Source: a bacterium
GTDB taxonomy: Bacteria > JALSQH01
Length of the DNA stretch: 6,201 nt
Assembly (NCBI GenBank): GCA_027004335.1
Contig: JALTID010000239.1
Location: 1-6,201, forward strand
Direction of reading: 5' to 3'
Shown: positions 5,965 through 6,201 of the stretch, one piece after another
How the letters are laid out: every line of letters begins with the position of its first letter
How positions within the stretch are numbered: the stretch's first letter is position 1
Program-made: the position numbers and the translations under genes
Notes under the pieces: model-generated
What the model saw: the letters and a program-made list of their open reading frames with translations, nothing else
The model's database searches: none
What the model was told of the DNA's origin: nothing

Positions 5965-6201
5965 ATGGATCATGCGATGAGCGGTGGAACTCCTATTGCT
6001 CTTGCGGCTGATGAGATATATATGGATCACAATGCAGTCATGGGGCCAGTTGATCCGCAGCTTGGTGATATGCCAGCAGCAAGCCTTATTAAAATACCTG
6101 AGATGAAGTCTTATGAAAAAATAGAGGATAGAACTCTGGTCTTGATAGATTTGTCTAAAAAAGCGATAAAGCAGATATGTGATTTTGTGAACTGGATCCT
6201 T
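5965..6201 (+). CDS. SDH_sah-type 'serine dehydrogenase proteinase', N-terminally shortened, runs off the right edge
   Basis: The 79 codons visible are open to the window end. They match the conserved core of the ClpP/crotonase-fold family annotated serine dehydrogenase proteinase (Pfam SDH_protease). Blocks visible in order are HAMSGGT (3-9), with S6 the likely nucleophile by analogy with SppA/ClpP; IALAADEIYMD (11-21); MGPVDPQLG (26-34); PAASLIKIPEMKSY (37-50); and a helix with DLSKKAIKQ (62-70). Family members are usually near 280 residues and start with a membrane or leader helix. They then have a 'TPGG'-type strand that forms the oxyanion site, all before this point. Here the ATG follows a strong ribosome site yet falls right at the 'HAMSGG' block, so about 100 residues are missing. 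This is either a real deletion, a degenerate gene, a misassembly, or a shortened paralogue. The frame is the same as the rhomboid's, separated only by its TAG. Confidence 0.8.
   Translation, partial: MDHAMSGGTPIALAADEIYMDHNAVMGPVDPQLGDMPAASLIKIPEMKSYEKIEDRTLVLIDLSKKAIKQICDFVNWIL

Overview
The window reads as bacterial. Evidence is strong Shine-Dalgarno sites (AGGGGGTGA, GGAGGT, AGGAGGT), a TATAAT-type promoter, a type II lipoprotein signal peptide and tight operon packing. Coding is moderately AT-rich with frequent AGA, ATA and GGA codons, as is common in thermophilic or uncultured deep-branching bacteria. No marker gene fixes the phylum. A lipoprotein with Ala after the lipidated Cys suits a diderm but does not prove one.

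Left block (1-3554, + strand) is an uptake and hydrolysis operon. The 3' end of a DppB/OppB-type ABC permease overlaps by one base a complete DppC/OppC-type permease, which overlaps by four bases a 797-aa glycoside hydrolase family 31 lipoprotein. The coupling suggests that this 'peptide-type' transporter imports a sugar or glycoside processed by the exported GH31 enzyme. The GH31 resembles the YihQ (sulfoquinovosidase) branch, but two of the substrate-pocket residues recalled for YihQ are changed.

Middle (3555-4079): a 129-aa hot-dog thioesterase-like gene on the - strand converges on the GH31 gene with stop codons abutting. It is divergent from the right block. The 135-bp divergent spacer holds a convincing - strand promoter, a weaker + strand promoter and an imperfect palindrome between them.

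Right block (4080-6201, + strand) is a probable three-gene operon. It contains a 382-aa protein with the layout of the bacterial eRF1-like (baeRF) release-factor homologues, including a C-terminal zinc ribbon but no GGQ motif. Next comes a rhomboid intramembrane serine protease with complete catalytic residues. Last is the start of a ClpP/crotonase-fold 'serine dehydrogenase proteinase' (SDH_sah-type) gene that runs off the window. This last gene begins, behind a textbook ribosome binding site, almost at its predicted nucleophile motif, so roughly the first third of the usual protein is missing.

No RNA genes, CRISPR arrays, insertion sequences or long repeats were seen. The best leads are the GH31 pocket variant, the GGQ-less baeRF next to two membrane/quality-control-type proteases, and the N-terminally deleted SDH-type protease.
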